From positions 1 to 34,475 of the forward strand of contig NZ_SMKW01000093.1 in NCBI RefSeq assembly GCF_004348985.1: a DNA stretch of 34,475 nucleotides, in the 5' to 3' direction. This DNA comes from Saccharopolyspora elongata. GTDB lineage: Bacteria; Actinomycetota; Actinomycetes; Mycobacteriales; Pseudonocardiaceae. The notes below the pieces were generated by a model. The model was not told the origin of the DNA, searched no databases, and saw nothing but the letters and a program-made list of their open reading frames with translations. Below, piece by piece: positions 24,108 to 32,113 of the stretch (the stretch's first letter is position 1; the number at the start of each line of letters is the position of its first letter). A program made the position numbers and the translations under genes.

Positions 24108-25619
24108 TCACAGCGAGTTTGTTACTTCCTTCGCGACGCGTTCGCCGGAGCTGATCGCGCCGTCCATGTAGCCGTTCCAGATGGTCGCGGTTTCCGTGCC
24201 GGCCCAGTGGATGTGGCCGACAGGTGCGCGTAGTGCTTCACCGAGGTCGAGCCAGGTACCTGGTGTGAACACGCCTCCGTAGCCACCGCGGGTCCATTCT
24301 TCTTCCAGCCAGTTCTTCTCGATGTATTCGAGCGGATCAGCGGCTTGTTCGCCGAAGTACCGGGTGAAACATTCGATCACGTCTCTGCGTCGCTGTGTCG
24401 CGGACATCTGATCGGCCTGGCGTCCTTGTTCACCTTCGATGAAGCCAAGCAGCACGCCCACATTCGCATCCGGCGGTGAATTGTCGAACGTGGTTCGCAC
24501 GAGCCCCGTGTCGCTGGTCGCTTGTCCGGCCAGACCGGCGGCGCGCCAGAACGGGGTCGGATAGACGCATTGCACCTTGATCACGCTGCCCATCGGGATG
24601 CGTTGCGTCAGCTGGTCGCGGGTTCCTGGCAGCGGTGGCGTGTACCGGATTCGGGCGGCTAGCGCGGGCGGTGCGGTCACGACACAGCGTTTGGCGCGCA
24701 CGCTGAAGTTGTCGCCGTGCACACTGACGCCCGCGGGGTCCTGTTCGATTCTGGTTACAGGTGCGTTCAGGAGGACGCGGGGACCGAGTTCGCGTGCCAT
24801 TTCAAGTGAGATGCGCTGCGATCCACCGACGATACGGGATTCCTGGGCTCCGTCGGAGGTGCGTACCAGCCGGTCGAGTCCGCCTGCGGAGGCGATGTAG
24901 AACAGCACGTGAAGCAGCGACACGTCACGAGGCTCGACCGAGAGAACCGCGTTGATCACCAGTGATATCAGCGATTTCGCGCCCGGCTGGGCAAGATGAT
25001 GATTCATCCAGTCTTCAAAAGTCTGGCCGTCCAGGGTACGTGCGTCATCCGCGGTCCAGGGCGCGTCGAGTGGAACTTGCTGTGCCATCCTGTCGAGTTC
25101 CTGGATCGCGGCGGCGGCTTCTGCCGCGCCCACCGGGTCGCTGGGCGGAATCCGGTTCAGTCCGAGGTTCAGCGGATCCGCCGGGAACACGTGGCCGTAC
25201 CGGGTCAGTTTCCCGTTGTGGTAGTCGGCGTAATCGCCGGCGTCGTAGGTCTTGAACGTTTCCAGGCCGAGCTGCTGGATGAGACCGAGCACCCGGTCCT
25301 GTGTCGGCCCCACCCACTGGCCGCCGACCTCCACGATCGTGCCCGGGTCGGCTCCCGGCGCTGTCACGGCCTGATTGACGGTACGGCCGCCGACACGGTC
25401 GCGTGCTTCGACCACGAGTACCTCGCACCCCGCGGCGACCAGCTCGCGAGCGGCGGTAAGGCCCGCCAATCCCGCACCGACAACAACGACCTGGGTCTCG
25501 CTGCGCCCGGCGGCGGGAGCTGACCCTGCGATGGCACGCGGCGCACCGGGCGCGATCAGCGCCCCGGTACCAGCCGCGGCCATACCGGACAGCAAACCAC
25601 GACGTGTGAACCGATTCAT
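24108..25619 (-). CDS. Flavin monoamine oxidase family protein, Tat-exported
   Basis: An FAD-dependent amine oxidase of 503 residues. The start MNRFTRRGLLSGMAAAGTGA followed by LIAPGAPRAIAGSAPA is a twin-arginine signal, so the enzyme is likely folded in the cytoplasm and exported. The FAD-binding motif VVVGAGLAGLTAA (GAGLAG at 48-53) is followed by VLVVEARDRVGGRT, and the C-terminal HWAGTETATIWNGYMDGAIS with SGERVAKEV is the family's flavin-contact end. No Cys for covalent flavin is seen there. GGGAGAGGA precedes ATG 25619; an upstream in-frame ATG at 25694 lacks one. It is divergent from the biosynthetic operon starting at 25990, so a shared regulatory region is likely. Substrate unknown; an amine made by the neighbouring genes is plausible. 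Confidence 0.87.
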   Translation of the reverse strand: MNRFTRRGLLSGMAAAGTGALIAPGAPRAIAGSAPAAGRSETQVVVVGAGLAGLTAARELVAAGCEVLVVEARDRVGGRTVNQAVTAPGADPGTIVEVGGQWVGPTQDRVLGLIQQLGLETFKTYDAGDYADYHNGKLTRYGHVFPADPLNLGLNRIPPSDPVGAAEAAAAIQELDRMAQQVPLDAPWTADDARTLDGQTFEDWMNHHLAQPGAKSLISLVINAVLSVEPRDVSLLHVLFYIASAGGLDRLVRTSDGAQESRIVGGSQRISLEMARELGPRVLLNAPVTRIEQDPAGVSVHGDNFSVRAKRCVVTAPPALAARIRYTPPLPGTRDQLTQRIPMGSVIKVQCVYPTPFWRAAGLAGQATSDTGLVRTTFDNSPPDANVGVLLGFIEGEQGRQADQMSATQRRRDVIECFTRYFGEQAADPLEYIEKNWLEEEWTRGGYGGVFTPGTWLDLGEALRAPVGHIHWAGTETATIWNGYMDGAISSGERVAKEVTNSL

Positions 25620-25989
25620 GTCCTCTCCCGTACCGCTCGCCTGGGTTATGAACATCCGGCTGCCGGCAAGGTGACCGAGCCTCCGGATCCGCATCGTGGT
25701 GGCCGCCGACTTGTTGTTGAGAGTTGCACCAACTCAACCATGACGAGGTGCGACAGCGCCAGAGCTGATCAGGAGTCTTGCCTATGCGAGCCAGGACATG
25801 ATGGGCAACCGGGCACGCGTCGCGCTTCCCCGGTTGCGGCGGCGCCGTCTCTCACGCCACGGTATTGCCGTCACGCCTGGCGCATACGACCCGACGCTGC
25901 AGTGAGTCGGGTTGGCAACGTAGCACCGTTGCGCGGCTCATTGCCCTTGACGCAGGTGTGGACCAACACGGCGATTCGAGGAGACCGGC
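25620..25989. other. Divergent promoter region (amine oxidase / reductase operon)
   Basis: About 370 bases with no credible gene. It separates the start of the amine oxidase from the reductase-aminotransferase operon and must carry both promoters. No long palindrome or certain -35/-10 pair could be picked out. Confidence 0.4.
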
Positions 25990-27048
25990 ATGTCGCAACC
26001 CAAGTTCGTGCTGCTGACTGGCGCCTCTGGCGTGGTCGGTACGGCATTGCGCCCGGCGCTGGCTCACCACAGGGTTATCAGCCTGACTCATCGTGCCAAA
26101 ATCGACTCCGAGTCGGTGATCGGCGATGTGACCCAACCGTTCCTGGGGCTCGATGAGCTCACATACCAGATGCTTGTGTCCAATGTGGATACCGTGGTGC
26201 ACTGCGCGGCGAAGACCGACTTCGGCGCCGGAGCCGATGCCGCGCACCAGCTCAACGTCGTCGGCACGAAGCGAGTCCTGGAGTTCGCTGCTGCCGCGCA
26301 GGCCCGTGTCATCTACGTGAGCACCGCATTCGTGACCCGTAGCAAACTCACCCGGTCGGCACAGGGATTGATGTCCGAGGGGGCGGCTCGCCCCGAAAAT
26401 TACCTCGACTCCAAGCTAGAAGCCGAGGAGCTGCTTCGCGGCTCGGAAGTCCCAGTGGTGATCGCCCGCCCCTCGGTGGTGGTCGGTGATTCGGTGACCG
26501 GCGCCATGGCCAATTTCCAGGGTGTCCACATGGTCGCCGCAGGCATCCTCAGGAGCAGGTTTCCGCTTCTTCCGTTCGCAACTGAAGAGCTGGTGGACGT
26601 CATTCCGCAGGACCTTCTCGCTGCAGGGCTGCGGGCGTTGGTGGACGCGGATGTGCGTGGCGGCGAGTACTGGTTGACCGCGGGGCCCCACGCGCTGACC
26701 TCCAGGCGATTCGTCGACCAGTGCGTGGCCGTGGCCGAGGAATCGGGCATCGATGTCACGCCGCCGCGGTTGGTATCGCCGGACATGGTGGATCGGTTGA
26801 TCCGCCCGGTATTGGCCGATGTTCTTCCTCCGTCCGCACGCAAGCAGTTTGACGACGTGCTGGCGATGGCCGCTTTGTTCGCCGGTGCCGAGCCGTTCCC
26901 GACCTCCTTCGGCGCCCTTCCCGGAGACCCGGCAGCGTTGACGCTGCCCTCGGCAGAGTGGTTCGAGTCTGCCTTCCGCACGTCAGTGCGCTTTTTCGCC
27001 CATACCAAACGCCTTGTCCCCGCCGCAACTGCCGGGGCGACGGTATGA
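25990..27048 (+). CDS. Stand-alone thioester reductase-like protein (extended SDR, NAD_binding_4)
   Basis: Likely reduces an acyl thioester on an ACP or CoA to an aldehyde. The 352 residues show GASGVVG (11-17) for NAD(P)H, GDVTQPFLGL, VDTVVHCAAKTDFGA, NVVGTKRVLEFA, IYVSTAFV, the catalytic Y138-L-D-S-K142, and IARPSVVVGDSVTGAMANFQ and VDVIPQDLLAAGL. The last two are characteristic of the thioester-reductase / fatty acyl reductase branch rather than sugar epimerases. GAGGAG lies before ATG 25990. The stop overlaps the aminotransferase start (ATGA). In TamH and PigE a reductase and an aminotransferase are fused in one protein; here they are separate but coupled. Confidence 0.78.
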   Translation: MSQPKFVLLTGASGVVGTALRPALAHHRVISLTHRAKIDSESVIGDVTQPFLGLDELTYQMLVSNVDTVVHCAAKTDFGAGADAAHQLNVVGTKRVLEFAAAAQARVIYVSTAFVTRSKLTRSAQGLMSEGAARPENYLDSKLEAEELLRGSEVPVVIARPSVVVGDSVTGAMANFQGVHMVAAGILRSRFPLLPFATEELVDVIPQDLLAAGLRALVDADVRGGEYWLTAGPHALTSRRFVDQCVAVAEESGIDVTPPRLVSPDMVDRLIRPVLADVLPPSARKQFDDVLAMAALFAGAEPFPTSFGALPGDPAALTLPSAEWFESAFRTSVRFFAHTKRLVPAATAGATV

Positions 27049-28328
27049 GCGTTCATGGCATCCAGCACGCCGGTTCACGGCAGACGTCGGAACGCTACCG
27101 CCGCCACATCTCCCGTGGACGGGCCCGACTGGCCGACATGACCGGCGGACTGACGGAAGTGTCCTCGCGTGGCAGCCGAGTTGTCGACGCTGATGGAAAG
27201 ACGTACCTCAACTGCGGCGGATACGGCGTGTTCCTCCTCGGCCATGCCCACCCGTCCGTGGTAGGGGCGGTGGTGGAACAGGTTCACCGGCACCCGCTGA
27301 CCACACGGCTAATGCTGGAGCCCACGGTCGCAAGTGCTGCCGAAACGCTCGCCGGCGTCGCCCCGGACGGTCTGGACTACGTGCATTTCGTCAACTCCGG
27401 AGCCGAGGCCACCGAGGCCGCGATCAAGCTGGCACGTGCCCATGGGCATGCACACCTCATCTCCGCGGTCGGCGGTTACCACGGCAAGACCACGGGTGCG
27501 CTCAGCATCACCGCCCGGGAGCTCTACCAGGCTCCGTTTCGGCCGTTGCTGCCCTCCGTTGACCACGTTCCCTTCGGCGACGCACAGGCGCTGGAAGAGG
27601 TATTGGCCGCAGCACCACCGGCCTGCGTGGTGGTGGAACCGGTGCAGGGAGAGGGCGGTGTCGTTGTTCCGCCGCCCGGATACCTGCGCGATGTCGCGCA
27701 GCTGTGCCGGAAGTATGGGGCGTTGTTCGTCCTGGATGAGGTGCAGACCGGACTGGGCCGGCTTGGTCACTGGTGGGGCGCGGACAGGGAATCGGTCACC
27801 CCTGACATTCTACTGGTGGGCAAGAACCTTTCCGGGGGAGTCGTGCCCGTAGCGGCCATGGTCGCCACAGCAGAGGCGTATTCGCCGTTCAATCGCGACC
27901 CGTTCCTGCACACCTCGACATTCGCCGGGTCGCCGATCGCTGCTGCCGCCGCCGAGGCGGCGATCCGTGTGATCGTGGCGGAAAACCTCGTCACCAAGGC
28001 CAGCGAGTTGGGCGAGTACCTGCTCCAGGAGTTACGCCGAATCCTGTTGCACCACTGCGGTCACCTGATCACCGACGTGCGCGGGCTGGGTCTGCTGATC
28101 GGAGTGGAGCTGGTCAACGAGCAAGTCACGGGTGAACTGCTGATGGAACTGCTCGACCAGGGAGTGCTCGTCAACCATTCACTGAACGCGCATCGGGTGC
28201 TGCGCTTCACCCCGCCGGCGGTCCTGACTTCCGAGGACGTTCACTGGCTTCTTGAGGCGGTTACCCGAGCCGCGGAAACCCTCGCGCGCCGATGCCCACC
28301 CAACGCTGTTGTGGAAGGAACCCCCTGA
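27045..28328 (+). CDS. Class III PLP-dependent aminotransferase
   Basis: A 427-residue fold-type I aminotransferase, class III (ornithine/acetylornithine type). Motifs in order: YLNCGGYGVFLLGHAHPSVV, FVNSGAEATEAAIKLAR (phosphate site), GGYHGKTTGALS, VVEPVQGEGGVV, LFVLDEVQTGLGR (Asp to the pyridine nitrogen), and K260 in ILLVGKNLSGG as the Schiff-base lysine, then HTSTFAGSPIAAAAA. All key residues are present. ATG 27045 overlaps the reductase stop, so it is in the same operon; the open frame extends upstream to 26958 inside the reductase gene. It probably turns the aldehyde made by the reductase into a primary amine, as the aminotransferase half of TamH does. Confidence 0.88.
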   Translation: MSVHGIQHAGSRQTSERYRRHISRGRARLADMTGGLTEVSSRGSRVVDADGKTYLNCGGYGVFLLGHAHPSVVGAVVEQVHRHPLTTRLMLEPTVASAAETLAGVAPDGLDYVHFVNSGAEATEAAIKLARAHGHAHLISAVGGYHGKTTGALSITARELYQAPFRPLLPSVDHVPFGDAQALEEVLAAAPPACVVVEPVQGEGGVVVPPPGYLRDVAQLCRKYGALFVLDEVQTGLGRLGHWWGADRESVTPDILLVGKNLSGGVVPVAAMVATAEAYSPFNRDPFLHTSTFAGSPIAAAAAEAAIRVIVAENLVTKASELGEYLLQELRRILLHHCGHLITDVRGLGLLIGVELVNEQVTGELLMELLDQGVLVNHSLNAHRVLRFTPPAVLTSEDVHWLLEAVTRAAETLARRCPPNAVVEGTP

Positions 28329-28329
28329 T

Positions 28330-28827
28330 ATGCCGACTGTTACGGTCGAGTCGCTTGTGCCTGCCGCCATGGGGGCCGACGCTGACACTGTCTTCTCCGC
28401 GATCTGCGACGTCGAGCGCTTCGCCGATCAAACCGATGAGGTCCGCAGCGTTACCGTCACCGCAAGGCAAGACGGCACCCAGGATTCGGAATGGGCGGTC
28501 ACGTTTCGCAACGGCATCCTGTGCTGGTCGGAACGAGAGCGGATCGACCACTCCGCAAGGACTATCACGTTCCGGCAACTCGACGGAGACTTTGAACGCT
28601 TCGACGGCGAGTGGGCGGTTGTCGAGTTCGGACCCGACACGATCGTCACGTTCACTGCGCACTTCGATCTCGGTATGCCGAGCCTGGCGGCGATCATCGA
28701 TCCGATCGCGGAGGAGGCATTGCGCGCAAGCATCCAAGCCATCCTTCGCGGCCTGCTCGGCGAAGAACTGGTCTTCCTCGACACGGCCTCCTACCCGGTC
28801 GCGTCCGATGCGGAAACTCCGTCGTGA
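28330..28827 (+). CDS. SRPBCC-family protein (START / Coq10 / polyketide cyclase-like)
   Basis: A 165-residue helix-grip protein. It begins with PTVTVESLVPAAMGADADTV, then FSAICDVERFADQTDEVRSV (the conserved first helix and strand), ERIDHSARTITFRQLDGDFE, and a long C-terminal helix (AIIDPIAEEALRASIQAILR). Members include aromatases/cyclases of type II polyketide pathways, Coq10-like lipid carriers and imine-forming enzymes. ATG 28330 comes one base after the aminotransferase stop, with GGAAGGAA about 10 bases upstream, so it is the third gene of the operon. A role in cyclising a keto-amine or binding the lipid product is possible but not shown. Confidence 0.72.
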   Translation: MPTVTVESLVPAAMGADADTVFSAICDVERFADQTDEVRSVTVTARQDGTQDSEWAVTFRNGILCWSERERIDHSARTITFRQLDGDFERFDGEWAVVEFGPDTIVTFTAHFDLGMPSLAAIIDPIAEEALRASIQAILRGLLGEELVFLDTASYPVASDAETPS

Positions 28828-29555
28828 GGTCGCCGTCTTTGCCGTATTCTCTGCACTTTTCAAGTTTGACCACGGTTCGGGATCCGCTGTCTCGTTGCGC
28901 CCGGCCGAGCGAGCAGTCCGAGGAGGACGGTGCTGCGGCGATGCCGACCAACTAGCGCTGCCATGCGATGCGTTGCCGTTGGGGTTCCCGCGAGGGCCGA
29001 TTTCGCGACGGCCGGCCCCCGCGGGATCTCCTCCTGTCGGGGGGGACGTGCGACAGAAGGAGGCAATCGGGCCACGTGCCACGAGCTGACCCGAGCAATA
29101 CTGGCCGAGTTGCAGCAGTGGCAACAAGAGTTGTCCAGGCATCATCGTCGGCCATTTCGGGCAGCCATTCGGCAGATTCGGACAAACCGGTCAAAGTGTG
29201 CGATGTCGGGCGGTCCGCGAACGTCTTCATCCTGGGTTCGGTCTCGTGTGGTCCCTGGAGGTCCACGCTGGTCGTCGGTGGCAGCGGTCCAGACCAGAGC
29301 TGCCGAGGCGTCGCACTCACGGGTTCGCGTGCCGGACTGTACTTTCGTGCAGGGCAACGAGCACGAAAGTACCTACTTCGGTTCGGCGACAACGCCCGAA
29401 TTCATAGACTCTGAGTACCGGCTGGTCGTCGCGAACCGACGTCAGATATTGAGATGGTGTGGCACACATCCACCCCGCCTCACCGGCGCATGTTAAGAGC
29501 ATGAAAACGCTCCATCGTCTCGTGCAGAAATCATTGAGCAACGGAGTTGGCCTGA
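28828..29555. other. Long intergenic region before fabH-like gene
   Basis: Over 700 bases with no gene that could be supported. The longest open frames (plus 28930-29496, minus 28952-29392) have no ribosome site and no recognisable motif, although the minus frame could hide a decayed gene. It contains the perfect inverted repeat at 29339-29372. The fabH-like promoter should lie in its last 200 bases. Confidence 0.4.
29339..29372. promoter_or_regulatory. Perfect 12-base inverted repeat, possible operator
   Basis: GTACTTTCGTGC (29339-29350) and GCACGAAAGTAC (29361-29372) are exact inverse complements separated by 10 bases. The arms are only 50% GC in a GC-rich region, so the sequence is unlike a terminator and more like a protein-binding site or short RNA hairpin. 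It lies about 185 bases before the fabH-like start. Confidence 0.5.
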
Positions 29556-30578
29556 ATGACAGTCAGCGCTGTTATCGCGGGGTTGGGGGCATGGTTGCCT
29601 CCCGGGGTTGTCACGAATAACGATTTGTGTTCGAGGCTGGACACGTCCGAGGAGTGGATCGAGAGTCGCACGGGCATTGTGGAGCGTCGGGCCGTCTCGG
29701 GCGGTATGGCGACGCTGGACTTGGCGGTGGAGGCCGGCGGTCGGGCGCTGAAAGCAGCCGGGGTTTCCGGGGTCGATGCGGTCGTCGTCGCGACGACCTC
29801 ACCAGATCGGATCTGTCCGGCCGGGGCGCCGGAAGTGGCGTCCAGGCTTGGGCTGGGACCCATCGCAGCTTACGACCTGACCTCTGCATGCAGTGGCTTC
29901 GTCTATGGCCTTGCCACCTGCGCCGGACTCATTAGCGCCGGGATCGCAAAAAGCGTGCTTTTCATTGGTGCCGAAGCGTTCTCGACCTTCATCGACCCGG
30001 CGAATCGCACCACTGCACCTATCTTCGGCGATGGAGCCGGGGCGGTGGTGCTGCGTTCCGGAAGCCCGGAGGAGCCGGGCGCGATCGGACCGTTCGACCT
30101 GGGAAGCGATGGCGCGCAAGCCGATCTGCTGGCCATCCAAGGTGGTGGCTCACGGCAGCGGTCCGTGACCGGGCTCGGTCACGGCGAGGTGCCGACCGAG
30201 GACTGGTATCTATCGATGGCCGGACGGGCGATCTATCAGCAGGCGATCGCCCGGATGACCGAATCGTCACTTGCCGTGCTCGATCGTGCCGGCTGGTCGG
30301 TGACGGAGGTGGATCGCTTCGTCGGACACCAGGCCAACATCCGCATCCTCAACTCCGTCGCCCAACGGTTGGGTATCGCTCCGGAGCGGGCTTTGATCAA
30401 CATCGATCGAGTCGGAAACGCCCTGTCTGCGTCCATCCCGCTCGTCCTGGCCGGCGCCGCCGCCGGCGGCGAACTGCGCCCGGGGGACAGGGTGTTGATC
30501 ACCGCATTCGGGGCAGGGCTGTCGTGGGGTTCCACAGTCTTGGTGTGGCCGGACATCTCGGTAGACAGTCCACTGTGA
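29556..30578 (+). CDS. Beta-ketoacyl-ACP synthase III (FabH-like)
   Basis: Starts chain building by condensing an acyl-CoA with malonyl-ACP, or transfers an acyl group. The 340-residue protein has the complete Cys-His-Asn triad: C112 in TSACSGF, H258 in VGHQANIRI and N288 in VGNALSAS. The N-terminal SAVIAGLGAWLPPGVVTNND and EEWIESRTGI, and the C-terminal FGAGLSWGSTVLVW, are standard FabH features. ATG 29556 has GGAG about 10 bases upstream. It is followed after 32 bases by the ACP gene, giving the order KSIII-ACP-KSII-oxidase. The separate chromosome set of fatty-acid genes is not in this window, so this is probably a pathway-specific copy. Confidence 0.9.
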   Translation: MTVSAVIAGLGAWLPPGVVTNNDLCSRLDTSEEWIESRTGIVERRAVSGGMATLDLAVEAGGRALKAAGVSGVDAVVVATTSPDRICPAGAPEVASRLGLGPIAAYDLTSACSGFVYGLATCAGLISAGIAKSVLFIGAEAFSTFIDPANRTTAPIFGDGAGAVVLRSGSPEEPGAIGPFDLGSDGAQADLLAIQGGGSRQRSVTGLGHGEVPTEDWYLSMAGRAIYQQAIARMTESSLAVLDRAGWSVTEVDRFVGHQANIRILNSVAQRLGIAPERALINIDRVGNALSASIPLVLAGAAAGGELRPGDRVLITAFGAGLSWGSTVLVWPDISVDSPL

Positions 30579-30610
30579 ATTTTTCAATCAAATCCATTAA
30601 GGAGACCGCG

Positions 30611-30850
30611 ATGAGCGATTTGTACACCCGACTCGGCGAATTGCTGACGAGCACGTTCGATGTCGAGACGCCGGATCTGAGGCCCGACGCCTCGCTCGAC
30701 GACCTGGGGCTGGACTCATTGGCGCAGGTAGAACTGGGCGAATTGCTCGAGCAGCATTTCGGGGTTGAGGTCACCGATGCCGAGATGGAGAAAATGGCCA
30801 CGTTGACCGACATCCTCGAAGCATTGGAGAAAAAGGGAGTGACCGTCTGA
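30611..30850 (+). CDS. Acyl carrier protein
   Basis: A 79-residue acidic carrier protein with the phosphopantetheine site at S36 in LDDLGLDSLAQVELGELLEQ. Helix III and IV follow (VEVTDAEMEKMATLTDILEA). AAGGAG precedes ATG 30611. Its stop shares a base with the KS start (TGATG), so the two proteins are made in step. It would carry the chain handled by the neighbouring synthases, oxidase and thioester reductase. Confidence 0.93.
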   Translation: MSDLYTRLGELLTSTFDVETPDLRPDASLDDLGLDSLAQVELGELLEQHFGVEVTDAEMEKMATLTDILEALEKKGVTV

Positions 30851-32073
30851 TGTCCGGATTCGCGGTGGCGGTCACCGGCCTCGGGCTCATCACGCCGGCG
30901 GGGATCGGCGTGAAGGAGAACTGGAACCGAGTCGCCGAAGGTCATCCGACGGCGGCCACCGACCTTGAGTTGGCCGGGCTCCAGGTCGATTTCTCCTGCC
31001 GCGTACCGGGTTTCGATCCCGCCGCGAGTCTCGGCAAGCACAACGCCTGGCGGCTCGACCGCCACCAGCAGTTCGCCCTCGTAGCGGCGCGTGAAGCCGT
31101 TCGTGATGCGGGACTGTCCGAGGAGAACTGGGATGTCACCAGAGTGGGCGTTGTTCTCGGGACCGGCGCCGGCGGAACTTCGACCATGGAAGCGCAGCAG
31201 ACCAAGTTGCTGGACAGCGGCGCGGCCAAGGTCTCGGCGATGACCCTTCCCATGGGTCTGTTGAACATGGCGGCCGGTCAACTGGCGATCGAGCTCGGGG
31301 TGCGCGGTCCGAATCTCACGATCTGCACCGCCTGTGCCTCCGGCACGAGCGCGATCGGCGTGGCGCGGGACCTGATCCGCTCCGGCGCGGCCGACATCGT
31401 GATCGCCGGGGCGACGGAAGCGGCGGTGACACCGCTGTTCGTCGCTGCCTTCAGCCGGATGCGAGCCCTGTCCAGGAAGAGCCACGATCCACGCTCCGCG
31501 TCCCGGCCCTTCGATGCGATGCGGGACGGATTCGTCATCGCCGAGGGCGCCGCGGTCCTGATTCTGGAAAGCGAGCGCCATGCGTTGGCCAGAGGCGCTC
31601 GGGTGCGCGGGCGGGTTATCGGCTACGGCGCGTCTGCCGATGGCCACCACGTGACGGCGCCCGATCCGGAGGGCAACGGGGCCGAACAGGCGCTTCGTAG
31701 TGCGTTGACCGACGCTGGTCTCACGGCGCGTGAGGTCCAGCACGTCAATGCCCACGGCACCTCCACGCCCCTCAACGATGTCGCCGAAGCCGCCACCATA
31801 CGGCGGGTGCTCGGTGACCACGTCGCAGTCAGCTCCACCAAGGGCGTGACCGGGCACGCGCTCGGCGCCGGCGGGGCGATCGAAGCGGCATACGGGATCC
31901 TTTCCCTCCAACACGGGTGCATTCCTCCCACGGCCAACCTGGAAAACCCGGATCCGCAGATCGAACTCGACCTCGTATCCAAGACGGCACGTCCCTGCGC
32001 GCTTGAGGTCGTAATGAGCAACTCCTTCGGATTCGGGGGGCAGAACGCCGTGCTCGCCCTCGCAGCCTCGTAA
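30850..32073 (+). CDS. Beta-ketoacyl-ACP synthase II (FabF-like)
   Basis: A 407-residue elongating ketosynthase with a full Cys-His-His triad: C162 in TACASGTS, H302 in VNAHGTSTPLND and H336 in KGVTGHALGAGG; K332 also fits the family. It ends with the usual EVVMSNSFGFGGQNAVLALA. No chain-length-factor partner (KS-beta) lies next to it, unlike type II polyketide synthases, so it probably works as a FabF-like homodimer. It overlaps the ACP stop by one base and is 40 bases from the oxidase gene. Confidence 0.92.
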   Translation: MSGFAVAVTGLGLITPAGIGVKENWNRVAEGHPTAATDLELAGLQVDFSCRVPGFDPAASLGKHNAWRLDRHQQFALVAAREAVRDAGLSEENWDVTRVGVVLGTGAGGTSTMEAQQTKLLDSGAAKVSAMTLPMGLLNMAAGQLAIELGVRGPNLTICTACASGTSAIGVARDLIRSGAADIVIAGATEAAVTPLFVAAFSRMRALSRKSHDPRSASRPFDAMRDGFVIAEGAAVLILESERHALARGARVRGRVIGYGASADGHHVTAPDPEGNGAEQALRSALTDAGLTAREVQHVNAHGTSTPLNDVAEAATIRRVLGDHVAVSSTKGVTGHALGAGGAIEAAYGILSLQHGCIPPTANLENPDPQIELDLVSKTARPCALEVVMSNSFGFGGQNAVLALAAS

Positions 32074-32113
32074 ACGATCAGCTCGCTTGTCGAGTGCGTG
32101 AAAGGTACTGGGA

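Noticed and set aside
28952..29392. Minus-strand frame in the 700-base gap before fabH
   Set aside because: Some stretches look protein-like, but there is no ribosome site, the C-terminal part is Arg-rich, and no family could be recognised.
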